Shown piece by piece: positions 1-8,365 of a stretch of DNA of 45,886 nucleotides. This stretch comes from Akkermansiaceae bacterium (GTDB lineage: Bacteria; Verrucomicrobiota; Verrucomicrobiia; Verrucomicrobiales; Akkermansiaceae): NCBI GenBank assembly GCA_025354565.1, contig JANXMQ010000017.1, positions 1 to 45,886 on the forward strand, in the 5' to 3' direction. Made by a program: the position numbers and the translations under genes. Numbering within the stretch: position 1 is the first letter of the stretch; each line of letters opens with the position of its first letter. The notes under the pieces are model-generated. The model ran no database searches. It saw only the letters and a program-made list of their open reading frames with translations, and was not told where the DNA came from.

Positions 1-192
1 TCTGTATGGCGTCTCTGGGGTCCCGGCTAACAAGCATTGAGGACTGAAACCCGCCGTTTTGATTCAAATATTTGGGGATCTACTACAATCCTAGGATTTC
101 CCCCTCGATTTCCCGGGGCAGCTTCCGGATAATCCGGCCAATGAAGATGAAACCCATTGCCGCCGCCCTCTCCCTGATTTTCGCCCTTGCCA

Positions 193-441
193 TCAGATCA
201 GGACGAATTCACTTTTGTCCTTCGTCTGCTCATCCTCGGTGTAGAGCTGCTGGCCCATCTGGACCTTCGCGTCCACCGCTTGCAGAAGCCGCAGCGCCCT
301 CTGCTCGCCAAACCCATGCGCACATGCGTCGCCGATCCCTACGCCACCGGTCACTTCTTCCGTCTAAACCTGCGCACCCATGACCTTCCCTGGAGCGAAT
401 CCGTAGCCCGCTTACCCGAACTCTGGACCCTGCAAACCTGA
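193..441 (-). pseudogene. Decayed C-terminal remnant of an unrecognised protein
   Basis: Reading the minus strand from about 441 to the TGA at 193-195 gives a protein-like frame with strong G/C third positions, interrupted by an in-frame TAA (near 410) and TAG (364-366). The intact 3' part reads VTGGVGIGDACAHGFGEQRA followed by a helical stretch and ends KSEFVLI. The composition (AHGFGEQRALRLLQAVDAK) looks coding, and no plus-strand frame here is better. I do not recognise the family. The two stops and the lack of a start suggest a dead gene end; position 1 is the window edge, so flanking context is missing. Confidence 0.35.
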
Positions 442-576
442 GAGTTTTCCACATCGATCGATATGACGATGGTTGCGTATTGGCGGCTGGATGCACGTTA
501 TACTTTTTAGCAGTCGTGTCAGCTTGCGGAGCTGGCGGGATGGATGGGCGGGGGGAGAATTTTCGGGGAGTTTTGG

Positions 577-2124
577 ATGCTGGCGGGAATTATCGGCGGG
601 GTGGAGTTGATCCGGCTTGCCCAATGGGCGGTGGCAGGGCATGGAGGGGGGGTGAAGCGTGACTTAGCAGCCAACCCGGCGTGGCAGGAAGAGGATCTGG
701 GCCTGCCCTTGCCGGATTCCGCACACGCGTGCTCGGTGTGCTTGCCGACGTGGGATTCGGTGATCGGCTATGAGGAGGGGCGTGAAAAAGTAGTGAAGCG
801 GATGCGCACGGGCTACCCCCGGTTTTTCAAGCATCCGGCGGTGGAGCGCCTGTTCGCAGCGGCGAAGGCGGAGGTGGCGAGCGAGTCTGAAGAGGTGATC
901 GTTTTGCCGACGCGTGGCTCGGTGCAGAGGGCGCATCGCTGGGTGGAGCGGCGGGCGGAAACGGCGGTGCGGATTACGAGTTTCCATGGCTTGCAGGTGC
1001 TGGTGGTGCCAGCGAAGGCGAAGGCGGAGGCGGATGCCTATTGGCGCTTTGCGGGCGAGGTGGTGAGCAGTCGGCAGGCGCTGGATTTCTTGGAGGGAAA
1101 TCTGCGTGAGGGATCGAAGTCGCATTTAATCGCGCGTTCGGTGGCGAAGTTCACAGGGGCGGCGGCGGCGGATACGTTTATTTTCACGAGCGGGATGGCG
1201 GCGGTGACGGCGGTGTTGCGCGCGCTGCCGGGAATGCTGGAGGGCAAGAAGACGCTGCAGTTGGAATTTCCCTATGTAGATAGCCTTAAAGTGCAGGAAA
1301 TGTTCGGCCATGGCGTGGTCTATCTAAATGAGGCGACGGGTGAGTCCTTCGATGAAGCGCTGATGCGCATCCGCCAGGGCGAGTTTGCTGGAGTTTTCAC
1401 CGAGGTCCCCAGTAATCCCCTGCTGCGGACGGTGGATCTGCATCGCGTGGCGAAGGCCTGCGAGGACAGCCGCACGCCCTTCGTGATCGACGATTCCGCC
1501 GCCGGGCCGCTGAATGTGGAGTCCTTGAAATTCGCCGATGTGGTGACGGGCAGCCTGACGAAATGGATTTCCGGCGAGGGCGACGTGATGGCCGGTGTGG
1601 CCTCCATCCGTGCCGACTCGCCGGTGGCGGACGCGCTGCGAATTTCGTTAGGCGCGGATGCGTCCGAGAGTGCGCCGCTCTACATCGCCGATGCGGAAAT
1701 CCTGCTGTCCAACATGAAGGGCTACTCCGGGCGGATGAAAACGGTGAACGCGAACGGACTGGCCATCGCCGCCTTGCTCGACGCCCACCCCGCCGTCGGC
1801 GCGGTCTGGCATCCGTCGCTGATGAACCGCGAAAACTACGAGGCCGTCATGCGCAAAGGCGGCGGCTACGGCGGGCTGTTGTCCTTCGTTTTAAAAAGCC
1901 CGAAGAAGACTCCTAAGGTCTATGACGCCCTGCGCCTGAGCAAGGGCCCGAGTTTCGGCACGACCTTCTCGCTGGTCTGCCCCTACACCCTGTTAGCCCA
2001 TTATCACGAACTCGAATGGGCGGAGGGCTGCGGGGTTCCTGCGAATCTGTTGCGGGTTTCCTGCGGACTGGAGCCGCTGGAAACGCTGGTCGCCGCCTTC
2101 GAGGAGGCCTTGGCCCACGGTTGA
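577..2124 (+). CDS. PLP-dependent Cys/Met-metabolism (cystathionine gamma-synthase-like) enzyme
   Basis: This is a fold-type I aminotransferase-like enzyme of the Cys/Met metabolism family (cystathionine gamma-synthase, gamma-lyase and relatives). The PLP-binding lysine lies in SLTKWISGEGD (lysine codon near 1561), preceded by the conserved FVIDDSAAGPLN strand that holds the cofactor-binding Asp. The C-terminal part has the family's LRVSCGLEPLETL motif. An N-terminal extension (LPDSAHACSVCLPTWDSV) precedes the catalytic domain and makes the protein longer (about 515 residues) than ordinary cystathionine enzymes (about 390). The start is uncertain. ATG 577 has GGGGAG six bases upstream. GTG 652 lies at the beginning of the well-folded part but has its purine run too close. 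The longer in-frame start at 544 is possible. No sulfur-metabolism genes are nearby, so the exact substrate is open. It converges on the next gene with a 5-bp gap. Confidence 0.85.
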   Translation: MLAGIIGGVELIRLAQWAVAGHGGGVKRDLAANPAWQEEDLGLPLPDSAHACSVCLPTWDSVIGYEEGREKVVKRMRTGYPRFFKHPAVERLFAAAKAEVASESEEVIVLPTRGSVQRAHRWVERRAETAVRITSFHGLQVLVVPAKAKAEADAYWRFAGEVVSSRQALDFLEGNLREGSKSHLIARSVAKFTGAAAADTFIFTSGMAAVTAVLRALPGMLEGKKTLQLEFPYVDSLKVQEMFGHGVVYLNEATGESFDEALMRIRQGEFAGVFTEVPSNPLLRTVDLHRVAKACEDSRTPFVIDDSAAGPLNVESLKFADVVTGSLTKWISGEGDVMAGVASIRADSPVADALRISLGADASESAPLYIADAEILLSNMKGYSGRMKTVNANGLAIAALLDAHPAVGAVWHPSLMNRENYEAVMRKGGGYGGLLSFVLKSPKKTPKVYDALRLSKGPSFGTTFSLVCPYTLLAHYHELEWAEGCGVPANLLRVSCGLEPLETLVAAFEEALAHG

Positions 2125-2129
2125 GATTC

Positions 2130-2660
2130 TCAAAACAGGTCAAAGAATCCCGTATCGTCCGCCGGCCCCTCGAAGTATTTCGCCAGGAAATCCCGCCAGA
2201 TCGCGCGACTTTCCGCACAGAGCCCGGCGGTCATTTTCGTGACGCAGGATTTGCAAACCATCAGCGGCAAAGGACCCGTCACCAATGCCCCGCTGGAATC
2301 AAACAACGCGGAAATGCCGAAGCTCTCCAGATCCTTCCGCGCCGTGCGACAGGCGATGCAGGCCGTGAAGCGCTCCGTTAGCTCATGCGCGAGCATGAAC
2401 TCCTTCATCCGCTCCTCCCAGTCGATTTCCCGCTCCAGGAATTGCCGCACCGCCTCCTTCGATTCACTGGAGAGGCGGTTCGTCACGCCGTCGCGGCACG
2501 GTTGGCAGATCGCGTATTCCAGCACGCACTCGCCACGCAGGTATTCTTTGTTCACCAACCACGGTGCGTCGATTTCCACCAGCGGCACCTTGCAGCAGAG
2601 GCAGTGGGAAAACCGTTTTCCCGTCTCCTCAGATGCCAGCCACTCGTCAATTGTCCGCAT
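2130..2660 (-). CDS. Conserved-looking Cys-rich protein with paired CxxC motifs
   Basis: This 176-residue cytoplasmic protein has no signal or membrane segment. It looks like an internal duplication. Each half carries a cysteine cluster (HCLCC then ICQPCRD in the first half, CIACRT then VCKSCVT in the second) followed by a similar acidic helix (ESKEAVRQFLEREIDW versus ESRAIWRDFLAKYFEG). The paired CxxC spacing suggests two zinc-binding sites, but no enzymatic motif is visible and I do not recognise the family. The start ATG at 2660 is preceded on the minus strand only by a weak purine stretch. It is monocistronic and convergent with the PLP enzyme. Confidence 0.7.
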   Translation of the reverse strand: MRTIDEWLASEETGKRFSHCLCCKVPLVEIDAPWLVNKEYLRGECVLEYAICQPCRDGVTNRLSSESKEAVRQFLEREIDWEERMKEFMLAHELTERFTACIACRTARKDLESFGISALFDSSGALVTGPLPLMVCKSCVTKMTAGLCAESRAIWRDFLAKYFEGPADDTGFFDLF

Positions 2661-3066
2661 GGGTGAAACGTAAAATTACCAAGTCCCCGCCGCCAGCTTG
2701 AAATGTAGATACTGGCACGCATCCAGTTTTGTGATTTTGGCTTGTCGCGGCAAAACCAAGTCCAGACTAACTGGCCTTGACCCTCCTTAAATCCTGATGC
2801 GCGGCCCAAAAACGCCGAATTGGTTACTTGCCTTCCCAGCTCCGATGTCCTCTAAATTGGAGGATTTATGTTAGCAACGGTCATTTCCCCGTCCGATTTA
2901 CCCCTGCGGGCGTACTGCACCCGTGCCCGAACTGCCCCTCATTCGGGACCGAACCACCCCTCAGTCGGGACCGAACCACCCCCCAATTCCCCCCAAAAAC
3001 CTTTTCCAGCAGACCCCTCTGCTCGAAACACAACGCATTGATAAACCAACAACAACAAACACAAGA
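2661..3066. other. Intergenic stretch, no convincing gene
   Basis: About 400 bp precede the remnant that starts near 3069. The only open frame with a good ribosome-binding site is 2868-3041 on the plus strand (GGAGG then ATG, 57 codons). It is proline-rich, covers a tandem repeat and resembles nothing I know, so I do not call it. The minus-strand promoter of the Cys-rich gene must lie at the left end of this stretch. Confidence 0.4.
2943..2982 (+). repeat. Two-copy 22-nt tandem repeat
   Basis: The 18-nt unit TCGGGACCGAACCACCCC occurs at 2943-2960 and again at 2965-2982, separated by TCAG, so the period is 22 nt. Each unit contains the palindrome CGGGACCG-type core. No function is apparent. 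Confidence 0.7.
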
Positions 3067-3068
3067 CC

Positions 3069-3310
3069 CTGTCAAAAAACGACTACATCGCACGTACGGA
3101 CCTGAGCTTTTCCACCCAATTGCTCACCTTCAAAGACAGCATCACCCCGTATGCAACCGACCTCGGGCTCACTCCCGCCTAAGTGACCGCGCAAGCGGCG
3201 GATGCGGATTGCCGGCAGGGGCAGGCTGGCGTGTATCTCCCAGGTGCCTTGGCGAGGAAATTCCGCAGGGCGGTGGATGGTGCCTCCATTAGGGATCATA
3301 ACGGGACGGA
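3069..3310 (+). pseudogene. Remnant of a PVC-type protein with an NDYIxR N-terminus
   Basis: In the frame of position 3078 the sequence reads SKNDYIARTDLSFSTQLLTF, then DSITPYATDLGLTPA, then an in-frame TAA at 3180-3182, then VTAQAADADCRQGQAG. It continues open but loses its character into the inverted repeat near 3332. From memory, Planctomycetes and Verrucomicrobia carry many exported or surface proteins that begin with NDYIPRPD-like or NDYIAR-like sequence followed by LGLTPAEVTAQ. I read this as the 5' end of such a gene with its start codon (now CTG at 3069) and one Glu codon (GAA to TAA) lost, and the 3' body deleted. The family assignment is memory-based inference. Confidence 0.45.
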
Positions 3311-3331
3311 ATTCGCATCGTTGGAGAAATT

Positions 3332-3444
3332 TTTCACCGCCAAGACGCCAAGACGCCAAGAGTTCCAAGTTCAGGAAAAGAAATAGCCGGTTGGCGAAGT
3401 TCCAGCCTCCGAAACTTCTTTTCCTTGGCGTCTTGGCGGTGAAA
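3332..3444. repeat. Perfect 21-bp inverted repeat around a 71-bp centre
   Basis: The left arm at 3332-3352 starts TTTCACCGCCAAGACG and is the exact reverse complement of 3424-3444 (CTTGGCGTCTTGGCGG followed by TGAAA). The left arm is followed by a further ACGCCAAG copy, so GACGCCAA is itself repeated. The centre holds no gene. It could be a non-autonomous mobile or REP-like element; there is no adjacent transposase. Confidence 0.7.
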
Positions 3445-3516
3445 TCGTCTTCAGGAGAGGAGGTTTCAAGGTGAATTTTCCCTAATGGAAGGGTTCTGGA
3501 CGGTGGAATCCTTCGA

Positions 3517-3702
3517 GTGGTTTTGGTTGTTCCCGGTGCAGCAATTGTCAAACGATCTGGAAACGGGAGTGAGGCGGCGGCATCATTTGCAACCCATCTG
3601 GTGGAGAGAGGAACGGACCTGCGGACGATTCAGGATTTGTTGGGTCATGAGGATATCACGACAACGGAAATCTACCTGCATGTGACTTCAAATTCAAAAT
3701 AG
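3517..3702 (+). pseudogene. C-terminal fragment of a tyrosine recombinase (integrase)
   Basis: From about 3583 the frame reads [20 protein letters not shown], then [14 protein letters not shown], and ends at TAG 3702. This is the canonical end of a XerC/D or integron-type tyrosine recombinase: the histidine and Leu-Leu-Gly-His region and the Tyr of IYLHV (nucleophile) are present. The R-H-x-x-R box and all sequence upstream are replaced by unrelated sequence, so it cannot be active. The TTEIYLHV form is one I associate with integron integrases and related enzymes of environmental bacteria. It lies about 5 kb from the attC-like cassettes listed below, with the FtsK operon between. Confidence 0.75.
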
Positions 3703-3739
3703 GTTGGCATGTCCAGCGCTACGGGTTGGCGCGTGGGTA

Positions 3740-6700
3740 TCACGCCGCGCCGGGCGCAGGGAAAATTTCATTCAGCCAATCCGCATCCGGCATGGCGTAC
3801 GGGCGGAAGGTTTCGAGGGTGCCGAGGTGCTCGTTGTGGAAAAGGGCGCGGTGGAGGCCGAGGTGGGTGGCGGCGGGTGAGTCGATGAGGTTGGCGGAAT
3901 CGCCGGCGCTCATTTGGAAGAGGACGCGCATCTCGAAGTCGGCCATTAATTTTCGCGGAATCCAGCGGCTGACGTTGTTCCAGGTATCGGTGGCGGCGAG
4001 GACGTGGATGCCGACGGGGCCGCCCTCGCCTAGCAGATTTGCGAGGGCTTGGGCCGGGGTGACGGCGGCGGGGGTGTCATCCATCGAGAAGCGGAATTCA
4101 TCGTCCGGGCGCAGGGCTTTGAATCGTTGGAGGTCGTGGATGATGAGGAAAATCTCCGGGGCATCGCGGCCGGATGTCGGGCCGCGGGATTCCAACTCGG
4201 CGTTGAGCTCGACCATGTGGGCGGCCACCTCGGCGGGACCACCGAGGCGGATGAAACCGGGGTGACGGGCGGCGAGTTTTTGCCACAAAGCATCCGCGCC
4301 TGAGTCATGGGCGTGGGGATCGAGGATGACGAAGGCGACTTGGCCGGGTGGGTATTGGGCGGCGAGGGCAACGACGGCGATGCCTAACAACGAGAGCGAG
4401 CGCTCGGCGGATTGGCCGACGACTAACAAATGGCTGCCGCTCTGGCGTTGGAAAATGGCTTCGGTGGGGCCTTTGATCGAATTCGGCGCACCGAGCCAAG
4501 CGCGGGCGGTGGCGGGACGGGCGGTGGGCGGCGTGCAGAACAGTGCTTTCAACTCCACGTTGTCGCGGACTTCGGCGGGCGCGTTGCCCTCGAAGATGAT
4601 CGGCGGACGCGGCAATTTCCCCTCGCTTCCGGCGCGGGCGGTGACTTGATCGAGGATGGCATCGCGCTCGTCCTCGGGGAGCCAGACGATTTGGAACGGG
4701 CTGTTAGCGGCGAGCGCACCGGCGTGATCGTTGTAAATCCCCTCGCCGGGCCGGGTGAGCATCCGGGGCGCGGGGTTGTCATCGTCCATGATGAGATGGG
4801 CATCGACCTCGTTGCACTGGAGGGCGATGCGGATGACCATCTGGCCGAGCGTGGCGCGGGCCAGAGTGTAGGCCCCCCCGAGAGTTTGGGAGCCGAGAAT
4901 GACGTGGATGCCGAAGGCGCGGCCTTGCCTAACAATCCGGTCTAGCAGCAGCGAGGCTTCTTGCGCAACGGCGTCGTCCTCGGTGAAAAATTCCTGAAAC
5001 TCGTCGATGAGCAACAAGCTGCGCGGCATCGGTTCGTGGCCGGGACTGCGCTTGTAACTGGCGAGATCCTGTGACCCGGCGCGACGGAACAACTCACCGC
5101 GACGTTTCAATTCCACATCCAGTCGCTGGAGCACGCTGAGCGCAAATTCCCGATCACTCTCGATGGCGATGACGCGGGCGTGCGGCAGCTTCTTGGTGGC
5201 GTAGCACTTGAACTCGACGCCTTTTTTGAAGTCCACCAGATAGAACTCGACCTGTGCCGGACTGCACCAGAGGGCGAGATTGGTGATGATGACATGAAAC
5301 AGGGTGGACTTGCCGGAGCCGGTTTTCCCGGCGACGAGGGCGTGCTGGCGGGTGCCTTTGCCGATGGCGAGCATCTGCAATTTCTTCGCCCCGGTGCGGC
5401 CGATCGGCACACGGAGTTCCTCGGTAGTGTCGAAGCTCCACATTTCATCCGCAGGTGGGGTGATGTGGGAAAATGGCACCTGCACGCGATTCGAGTCGAT
5501 GCTGGCCTTGCCGATACGATGGACCAGCGTGATCGCGTCCTCGGGCGCTGGCGGCGGATCGAAGGTGACTAAATCTGCTCCGGGCATAGCACCTGCTAGA
5601 TGAAACCGCCCGTCGCGCAAAGAGACGCGCAGGCAGGCACGGCGGAGTTCGTCATCGAGCGCAGCATCTAACGGCGGCTGGCGCATGTCCCGCTGGATGA
5701 GCACATGCACCCCGCAGCGCGCACCGCTGGAGGCGATGGAAAGCAGCCGTTTGCAAGCCGTGTCACTGAAGGCGGCGGGGAAACCGGCGATGACGAGAAA
5801 ACGGTATTTTTCCGCGATGATGCCGGCTTGTTCGTTGTATTCCGTGATGTCGGCGAACTCATTGCGCAGATACATCTGGATGACTTTTTCGATGTGCTCG
5901 TTGAGTTCCGCCAACCGTTCCTCGATCTGGGTGCTTTGGGTCCAGATGCGTTGGGTAATGAGCGTTTCCTCATAATCCGCGAGGTGCATGAGGCCCGCAA
6001 AATCCTTGCCGAGGCCGACCGGATCGATGAATACGAACGAGGCTCGCCCCGGCGGTTGTGCAGCTAACAGACGGAGCGCGATTTCACTGAGGGCCTGAGT
6101 CGCGACGCCACCACCTGTGCCGTCGCTCTCGATCATGAGCGAGCCGTGATTCGGAAAATCCAGGGCAAACGGCACGTTGAAATTCGCCTCACCCGGCAAG
6201 GCGAGTCGGCGGTCATGCGGGGTGCCACCCGCGAGTTTCACCAAATCCACCGCGATGTGTCCGAGGCGCACCGCTAGTGGCGCGTCATCAGGCGGGGTCC
6301 AGTTCGCGCAGACATCTGGACTCCAGCCGGGAAATTGGGCGAGCGATGTTGTTTCCAACACGCCGAGAGTGGTGAAATGCGGCAGCACGGTGGACTGCCA
6401 AGGAGTTGTTAGCTGGGCGATGAGCGCATCCGTTTCCGCCTCGATCATGCTGGTGGTTTTCGCGATCCCGGCAGTTGTTAGTGCGGATGCTGCTTGGCCG
6501 TCCGCTTGGGCGAGGACGAGGGCTTGCACGTGGCTGGCGTCGATCCGCGCGAGCTTGCGCTGATAAAGCCGGTCCAAGCGCGCAGGCAGGCGGGCGAACT
6601 GCTGGTCGAGTTTTTTCTGGCCCGCAGCCATGCGGGCTTTCCACTCGCTATCGGATTCGCGGAAAGTCTCGCCGAGGCTCTGACCTTCCACTTCCTGTTC

Positions 6701-7630
6701 GCTACGGACCTCGGCTGCCAAGGCCTCCAAGCGGGCGGCGGATTCCTTTTCGGCAGAAATTTCCAATACCCGCGCGGCTGCTAGAGATTCGGCGGCGCGG
6801 CGAACCGTCGGCATGGCGAGGAACAAACCCAGCGCCCAGACCAGCAGCAGGACGACTTCCGCGATGATGAGCGCGGGCAGGACCGCTGGTAGTCCGTGGC
6901 CACCCGTATGCAATGCCTGCCAGAGAAACGCCCCGGCGATGAGCAGTCCTAACAACCAGAGTGGCACGGTGCGGAAGAACCTCGCCAGGGGTAGGCGGTT
7001 AGCCTCATCCAAGGCCTCGCCAGCAGATGACAGGCGGGCTAACAGCTTCTCGCGCAGCGCGGCGGGCGGGCTGGTGAGATCCAATTCAGGGGCGTCGGTG
7101 CGTTTGCCGTCGTAATGCTTTTCCATCAAGGGGCGATAGGACCGGAAGGCGGAGAGGATCGATTTCCGCAAATCCCGGCGCAGGTTGCGGTCGGCTAGAA
7201 GTTCGGATTGAAACGCTCGGTGTGCTTCCTCCGCGCGGACTAACTCCTGCTTGCGGGTCTCGCGCTTCCGCATGATCGCGCCCTGAACTTGGCCGATTTT
7301 CCGGTCCTTCACGCTCTGCACGCGCTGGGCCATGGCGGCACGACTGGCGTGATAGGCTTGGTGAAATTTGTCACCACGCGCTGCGAACACGGCATCCGTA
7401 TGGGCGATTTCCTCCTGCCGGGCGGTGGCCAGTTCCCGGACTCGGTGGTTCAACACCTCCGCATCCGCCTCTTCCCGGGCAAGCATTTCGCGACGGACGA
7501 CCTGTAGGCGCTCGGCTCGATTTTTGATCAGGTCATGCTCGCTGGAAATAACGGAGGCGACCCCGGATTTCAGGTGTTCGAGCCGTCCCTGCACGGAGCG
7601 GAGATTGATGGATTCAGTCGCAGTCTGCAT
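3740..7630 (-). CDS. Membrane-anchored FtsK/SpoIIIE-type ATPase, type VII secretion (EccC/EssC)-like
   Basis: The protein has 1296 residues. Residues 1-200 are highly charged coiled coil. Two membrane helices follow at about 222-242 (WLLGLLIAGAFLWQAL) and 250-272, then a second coiled coil to about 390. Three FtsK/SpoIIIE-like ATPase domains come next. Domain 1 (from about 495) is degenerate, with SDGTGGGVAT where a P-loop should be. Domain 2 is canonical: Walker A GKTGSGKST near residue 765 and Walker B LLLIDEFQEFF near 875. Domain 3 has lost its P-loop (VVGQSAERS near 1070) but keeps a Walker B-like EIFLIIHD. Two TM helices plus three ATPase domains in one chain is the layout of EccC/EssC, the motor of type VII secretion, rather than of chromosomal FtsK. 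It is the last gene of the operon and its start overlaps the upstream stop by 17 nt. Its role in exporting the two WXG-like partners is inference. Confidence 0.85.
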   Translation of the reverse strand: MQTATESINLRSVQGRLEHLKSGVASVISSEHDLIKNRAERLQVVRREMLAREEADAEVLNHRVRELATARQEEIAHTDAVFAARGDKFHQAYHASRAAMAQRVQSVKDRKIGQVQGAIMRKRETRKQELVRAEEAHRAFQSELLADRNLRRDLRKSILSAFRSYRPLMEKHYDGKRTDAPELDLTSPPAALREKLLARLSSAGEALDEANRLPLARFFRTVPLWLLGLLIAGAFLWQALHTGGHGLPAVLPALIIAEVVLLLVWALGLFLAMPTVRRAAESLAAARVLEISAEKESAARLEALAAEVRSEQEVEGQSLGETFRESDSEWKARMAAGQKKLDQQFARLPARLDRLYQRKLARIDASHVQALVLAQADGQAASALTTAGIAKTTSMIEAETDALIAQLTTPWQSTVLPHFTTLGVLETTSLAQFPGWSPDVCANWTPPDDAPLAVRLGHIAVDLVKLAGGTPHDRRLALPGEANFNVPFALDFPNHGSLMIESDGTGGGVATQALSEIALRLLAAQPPGRASFVFIDPVGLGKDFAGLMHLADYEETLITQRIWTQSTQIEERLAELNEHIEKVIQMYLRNEFADITEYNEQAGIIAEKYRFLVIAGFPAAFSDTACKRLLSIASSGARCGVHVLIQRDMRQPPLDAALDDELRRACLRVSLRDGRFHLAGAMPGADLVTFDPPPAPEDAITLVHRIGKASIDSNRVQVPFSHITPPADEMWSFDTTEELRVPIGRTGAKKLQMLAIGKGTRQHALVAGKTGSGKSTLFHVIITNLALWCSPAQVEFYLVDFKKGVEFKCYATKKLPHARVIAIESDREFALSVLQRLDVELKRRGELFRRAGSQDLASYKRSPGHEPMPRSLLLIDEFQEFFTEDDAVAQEASLLLDRIVRQGRAFGIHVILGSQTLGGAYTLARATLGQMVIRIALQCNEVDAHLIMDDDNPAPRMLTRPGEGIYNDHAGALAANSPFQIVWLPEDERDAILDQVTARAGSEGKLPRPPIIFEGNAPAEVRDNVELKALFCTPPTARPATARAWLGAPNSIKGPTEAIFQRQSGSHLLVVGQSAERSLSLLGIAVVALAAQYPPGQVAFVILDPHAHDSGADALWQKLAARHPGFIRLGGPAEVAAHMVELNAELESRGPTSGRDAPEIFLIIHDLQRFKALRPDDEFRFSMDDTPAAVTPAQALANLLGEGGPVGIHVLAATDTWNNVSRWIPRKLMADFEMRVLFQMSAGDSANLIDSPAATHLGLHRALFHNEHLGTLETFRPYAMPDADWLNEIFPAPGAA

Positions 7631-7826
7631 GAATTTTGTCTAGCAAGTTGTCGAGTTCATCGATGACCCGCAAGGCTGAATTCACGCCATGCATCAGTTC
7701 CGATAGATACATTTCCTCGAATTCCTGGGCCTTGCGATCCCGCCATGCAAACCGCGTTTCTCCCCACCGCGCCTGAAGCTGGCGGGTGGCGAGGGTGAGC
7801 AGGCCCTTGCTGCCGGACATGCTCAT
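7614..7826 (-). CDS. Small WXG100-like protein (second copy)
   Basis: This 70-residue protein is predicted all-helical with no signal peptide. It carries AWRDRKAQEFEEMY with Trp28, Asp30 and Phe36. The same W-[QR]-D-x5-F spacing occurs in the first gene of the operon (Trp50, Asp52, Phe58). The helix-Trp turn-helix layout and short length fit the WXG100/ESAT-6 superfamily, although the Gly of WxG is Asp here. The start ATG overlaps the preceding stop as ATGA (7823-7826), and its own stop overlaps the start of the ATPase gene by 17 nt, so translation is probably coupled. It is likely a partner or substrate of the ATPase. The assignment is based on motif and context only. Confidence 0.65.
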   Translation of the reverse strand: MSMSGSKGLLTLATRQLQARWGETRFAWRDRKAQEFEEMYLSELMHGVNSALRVIDELDNLLDKIHADCD

Positions 7827-8347
7827 GGCTCACCTCCCGGTTCGGGGATTGCGGGCGCGGCGGGCTGTGGCGTTGGGCTTTTCTCGGCGTAGGCTTGCAG
7901 CGCCTTGATCGACTCCCCGAGCGAGTGGACACCCATCGGCAGACGCTGGCCGATGAATTCGAAGAGCGGCCCCAACTGCCGCAGCAAAGGCGTGGTGCGA
8001 GTCTCGAAGGTCTGCCGCCAGTGCTTGACGATTCGCAATTTTTCCTCCGCCTCCTGCACGTGCCGCCGGGCTTTGAGGACCGCCATTTTTTGAAATGCGT
8101 TGCTGGCCTGCGGGCTGGTTAGATTAGCGCTGTAAAGTTCCTGCTCCGCCTGTTGGAGATTTTTCAGGCCCAGTTTCAATTGCCCGGCCCAGTGCAGCGA
8201 GCGGTCCGTATCGAGCCAAGTCTGGGTGCGGCGGACATCGCCCTCCATGTCGTCCAGCGCGACGCGGGCCTTGGAAATGTATTGCAGCAAATCCGCACGA
8301 AAGGCTTCGAGCGCGTCGATGGAGGAAATTTTAACTTGGTCGGACAT
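7823..8347 (-). CDS. Coiled-coil protein of the type VII-like operon
   Basis: This 174-residue soluble protein (MSDQVKISSIDALEAF...) is almost entirely helical and charged, with heptad-like patterns from about residue 15 to 110, and a Pro/Ala-rich tail (PTPQPAAPAIPEPGGEP). It has no signal, membrane helix or catalytic motif. I chose ATG 8347; an in-frame GTG at 8359 would add four residues and begin 6 nt after the upstream stop. It is sandwiched between two WXG-like genes with a 4-nt overlap downstream, which makes it a plausible chaperone, adaptor or structural partner (compare EspG/EsaA-like accessory roles), but I see no homology to those. The function is inferred from position only. Confidence 0.75.
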   Translation of the reverse strand: MSDQVKISSIDALEAFRADLLQYISKARVALDDMEGDVRRTQTWLDTDRSLHWAGQLKLGLKNLQQAEQELYSANLTSPQASNAFQKMAVLKARRHVQEAEEKLRIVKHWRQTFETRTTPLLRQLGPLFEFIGQRLPMGVHSLGESIKALQAYAEKSPTPQPAAPAIPEPGGEP

Positions 8348-8365
8348 CGCGGATGGCACGCTGGT

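Noticed and set aside
2828-3292. 154-codon plus-strand frame after the Cys-rich gene
   Set aside because: It is Pro/Cys/His-rich with no domain, runs over a tandem repeat and a remnant in another frame.
4430-4945. Plus-strand frames inside the FtsK-like gene
   Set aside because: The minus-strand protein has continuous, well-ordered domains there; the plus frames are low-quality shadows.
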